From contig JAGQPW010000003.1 in assembly GCA_020426515.1 (NCBI GenBank), forward strand, positions 63,170 to 108,675: a stretch of 45,506 nucleotides of DNA, written 5' to 3'. Below are positions 43,901-45,506 of the stretch, piece after piece; the stretch's first letter is position 1; every line of letters begins with the position of its first letter. The stretch is from Planctomycetaceae bacterium (GTDB lineage Bacteria > Planctomycetota > Planctomycetia > Planctomycetales > Planctomycetaceae). The position numbers and the translations under genes are program-made. Under the pieces are notes generated by a model. That model worked only from the letters and a program-made list of their open reading frames with translations. It was not told the origin of the DNA and ran no database searches.

Positions 43901-44493
43901 TTGCCGAGCCACAACTTCAGATGCTGAGTCGCGCTCGCCGCGTGCTGAAACAGCATTGGCCGTTCCTGGCACACGAACCGAACACGACTGACGACGATCG
44001 GGACTGTGCGGAACAGTTGACCGACCTAATGCAGAAGGAAACGTTCTACAAGGAATTTCCTGCCATCGACCAACGCGCTGGACGATTGGAAGGGCTCTAT
44101 GAGTCGATGTTCACGGCGACAGTTCAGGCTCGGTGCGAATGCTATTCAACAGCCATTGAGCAACTGGAATCGACTGTTGGCTGGGACCAACTGCAGGAGG
44201 ATGTGCGGCATCGGATTGGAGACCCGCTGTCCAGTCGGGCAACGAGCGACGTTCCCTGCGCTACTCCCATTCCACAACTGCGTGCCGATATCGACGCCTG
44301 CGACAAGCGACTGGGGGACGCTGTGGCGGAGGTTCATCGCCTGCTCGAAGGCGATCGAATTGTGCAGGTGAAAGTGGGGGGGCACTTCAAAGGTGGAGTC
44401 GAGTCGGTAGAACAGCTGGACTCAGCACTGTCGAGCCTGCGAGAAGAATGCCTGCATCACATTGGAAAAAACAAACGCGTGCTGATTCAGTAG
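40933..44493 (+). CDS. brxC: BREX P-loop protein BrxC
   Basis: 1186 residues from GTG 40933 (or 1180 from ATG 40951, MAPQYIKEIFARDI). GFFGSGKS Walker A (79-86), RNLVFVIDEVGQF Walker B, ANRTVIKLAQQLL and the long C-terminal coiled/helical region match BrxC/PglY in size and order. It is the large ATPase needed for both BREX methylation and defence. Ends 31 bp before PglX. Confidence 0.93.
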   Translation: MTGTTLMAPQYIKEIFARDIHRDIREVIKVDQADEEVIRAEIGEYIVTKTILSNFVEILEAYSEAPNKPSDRMAVWVSGFFGSGKSSFAKLLGLALANRQLGSDTTSELLAAHIGDPKVQVLIKTVVEKIPTEAVIFDVATERGVMHGNQMLTEIMYRQLLEHLGYARDLDLAELEITLEGEGRLDKFREVYKKLYPTKDWDHAKNLVAFAMNEASRVLHDLEPETYSSPDSWVKGARERADVSPNHLAQRCKELTARRGESRNLVFVIDEVGQFVARTVNKMLDLQGIVQALGRVGQGKFWVVVTSQEKLSELVGGLDESRVELARLMDRFPLQVHLEPSDISEVTSKRVLAKTADSEKTLAALFEASRGSLTAHATLSADIKLPQINRESFVELYPMVPYQVDFVIHVVSGLRTQGGASRHVGGANRTVIKLAQQLLAHPKTGLGECAVGQLVTVEHIYDLVRDNIDSMIREKIDRLVTEVDHPFAQRVAKSICLLQFVKSIHRNAENIAATLYPKVGGDSVRASVDQALQALVAAHKIRLGDDGYRIPTPIEDDWETQRAALKPKRADTNQILREAMERLWQPQPSHTLLGTRVFKGSLWLDGRERIKGDIPFQVILAEDKTDYEQLCDESRRRSQAERETVFWVVPVDDRIDKAVTEVFRSKEMITKKERGAQTSSETTLLAEEGRRRDTHRGEVRRLLEQAALTSMVYFRGNDRSPDENDVTVIKAAESVLAQALPDVFDHFSDGAARVTKKDLTALLESEDLRGLPSVFSSLKLLRNEGGTLILETESGPLGEMLTWISNKSDYGINPQGKALEAEFGSPPYGWDVDVVKLFTLCLLRAGQITANSQGLSIGTVDDLGASDVFTNNTKFRSATFRPKKVLDFAEVVKAADAFKKTFGEEIKQLTQDEVAKAIREKAVSRQRELREVQAMLDRHQLPGTDLFTSSISQMEQISTTGEEDTILGFASGHAELKDALARAADIQSTIAEPQLQMLSRARRVLKQHWPFLAHEPNTTDDDRDCAEQLTDLMQKETFYKEFPAIDQRAGRLEGLYESMFTATVQARCECYSTAIEQLESTVGWDQLQEDVRHRIGDPLSSRATSDVPCATPIPQLRADIDACDKRLGDAVAEVHRLLEGDRIVQVKVGGHFKGGVESVEQLDSALSSLREECLHHIGKNKRVLIQ

Positions 44494-44524
44494 TCCCAGC
44501 AGCATCTGAGAAGACAATTTCATC

Positions 44525-45506
44525 ATGGACCAAGACACACGCAACACGCTGCAGCAGGCCACTCAGCAGGTTCGGCGAATTCTGGAAGAGGAATTTGCCG
44601 AACAGTTGGAGGGCACGTTCGATGTGCTCCCCAGTGGCAAGATTCTGCCCGAACCCGGCAAGCACCTCGATGCACGGCAAAGACTGACTCGACAGAAACT
44701 GGTCGATGCCATCGAGCACATCAAGGCGGGTGGTAAAACCTCCAAGGAAGCCGTCAACGAATACATCCGCGAAGCCGCTTTTACATTCCTCAATCGGTTT
44801 GTGGCGCTGCGCATGCTGGAGTCGCGAGGTATGCTCCAGGAATGCGTCTCCAAGGGAGACGCGTCCAGTGGTTTCAAAGAGTTCTGCGGGCTTGCTCCCG
44901 GTTTGTCCAGCCTGGAGGATGGCGGATACCGACTGTACCTGGAGTGCCTGTTTGATGAACTCACCGTTGAAGTCAAGGTGCTGTTCGACCGGCGCGATTC
45001 CGCCAGTCTGCTTTGGCCTCGCCGGGCTGCATTGACGGAACTGTTGCAGATTCTCGGCCAGACAGACTTGAACGGTGTCTGGTCCAAGGATGAAACCATC
45101 GGCTGGGTCTACCAGTATTTCAACAGTGGTGAAGAGCGCAAGAAGATGCGTGACGGTTCAAGAGTACCAAGTAGTAGTCGCGAACTCGCCGTGCGTAACC
45201 AGTTCTTCACGCCGCGGTATGTCGTCGAATTCCTGACCGACAACACGCTGGGCCGCATCTGGCATGAAATGAAAAAAGGCGACACGCGGCTGGTGGATGA
45301 GTGTCAGTACCTCGTCCGCCGACCCATGGAGTTCTTTCTGCCTGATCCGGATCAGTGCGACCTGGCCGATAAGTACACCGGCCGTGAGGAAATGTTTGCG
45401 TTCTGGCGATCGGGAGACGTTTCCAAACTGCCGGGAGTCCCGGATACTGCTGTCGTTGTGGACTGGCTGAACCGCATTGCTCCTCACCAGAGCACGTGTT
45501 TCGGGT
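44525..45506 (+). CDS. pglX: BREX adenine methyltransferase PglX (BrxX), N-terminal part
   Basis: About 327 residues seen; cut by the window end. Start ATG 44525. N-terminus QVRRILEEEFAEQLEGTFDV-LPSGKI; FLNRFVALRMLESRG; and RNQFFTPRYVVEFLTDNTLGRIW, the region leading into the SAM-binding core, are typical of PglX. It should methylate the adenine in a 6-bp motif for self-marking. The NPPY catalytic motif lies off the window. Expect PglZ next. Confidence 0.92.
   Translation, partial: MDQDTRNTLQQATQQVRRILEEEFAEQLEGTFDVLPSGKILPEPGKHLDARQRLTRQKLVDAIEHIKAGGKTSKEAVNEYIREAAFTFLNRFVALRMLESRGMLQECVSKGDASSGFKEFCGLAPGLSSLEDGGYRLYLECLFDELTVEVKVLFDRRDSASLLWPRRAALTELLQILGQTDLNGVWSKDETIGWVYQYFNSGEERKKMRDGSRVPSSSRELAVRNQFFTPRYVVEFLTDNTLGRIWHEMKKGDTRLVDECQYLVRRPMEFFLPDPDQCDLADKYTGREEMFAFWRSGDVSKLPGVPDTAVVVDWLNRIAPHQSTCFG

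Noticed and set aside
1..45506. tRNA gene as attachment site for the integrase
   Set aside because: No tRNA-like T-loop and acceptor pairing was seen near 1.4-1.7 kb or 8.0-8.3 kb; a tRNA-scanning program would settle it.

Overview
The window is a chromosomal accessory region of a moderately GC-rich bacterium. Several genes resemble families I know best from Planctomycetes: the small 'KHGLTA' protein family, a PAS-AraC regulator beside a hexulose-phosphate synthase-like gene, and the RNA-repair and BREX gene types. A planctomycete host is therefore my best inference. No rRNA, tRNA or CRISPR array was found, so taxonomy is not proven.

Layout. (1) 1-1359: the N-terminal part of a 3-hexulose-6-phosphate synthase-like gene, divergent from a PAS-AraC regulator. 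A symmetric pair of inverted 28-bp sites lies between them. (2) About 1.46-8.02 kb: a small phage-like integrated element. It has iterated short palindromes at its left end, terminase large subunit, a small partner gene, a zinc-ribbon protein, a divergent XRE/S24-type repressor, a NERD-domain membrane protein and a tyrosine integrase. No capsid, portal or tail gene is present. (3) 8.27-17.2 kb: a long, tightly overlapping operon that looks like an RNA-repair system. It encodes a SEC-C mini-protein, a T4-Pnk-type kinase, a Thg1-like 3'-5' polymerase, an RNA ligase, an HD-domain/kinase fusion, an FCP1-type HAD phosphatase, an unknown protein, two RlaP-type nucleotidyltransferases, a small 'ADP-ribosylation/crystallin J1'-type protein, a repeat-like helical protein and peptidyl-tRNA hydrolase 2. 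A PPP-type metallophosphatase (18.86 kb) may be a further member. (4) 19.76-23.96 kb: a SprT-like protease in an operon with a 1190-residue HIT-PLD-SF2 helicase-DUF3427 fusion. (5) 24.1-30.3 kb: an XRE regulator, an unknown coiled-coil protein, two different BrxD-like ATPases and an SF2 (BrxHI/Lhr-like) helicase in one operon. (6) 30.3-38.5 kb: an IS3 scar, a HEPN-like protein, a RecB-nuclease/exonuclease/SF1-helicase fusion, a coiled-coil PD-(D/E)XK protein and an ASCH-domain protein. (7) 38.76-45.5 kb: the first half of a type-6-like BREX locus (small HTH protein, BrxE, BrxA, BrxB, BrxC and the start of PglX), cut by the window end.

How the parts fit. From about 1.6 kb to the right end this is a defence island. 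The BREX genes and the helicase/nuclease fusions act on DNA. The 8-17 kb operon carries nearly every activity needed to heal and reseal cleaved tRNA or other RNA: end healing by kinases and phosphatases, 3'-5' nucleotide addition, non-templated nucleotidyl transfer, ligation and peptidyl-tRNA recycling. A reasonable inference is that it repairs self-RNA damaged by toxins, anticodon nucleases or HEPN RNases. The two systems most worth follow-up are this extended RNA-repair operon and the four-gene coiled-coil/ATPase/ATPase/helicase operon at 24.5-30.3 kb.
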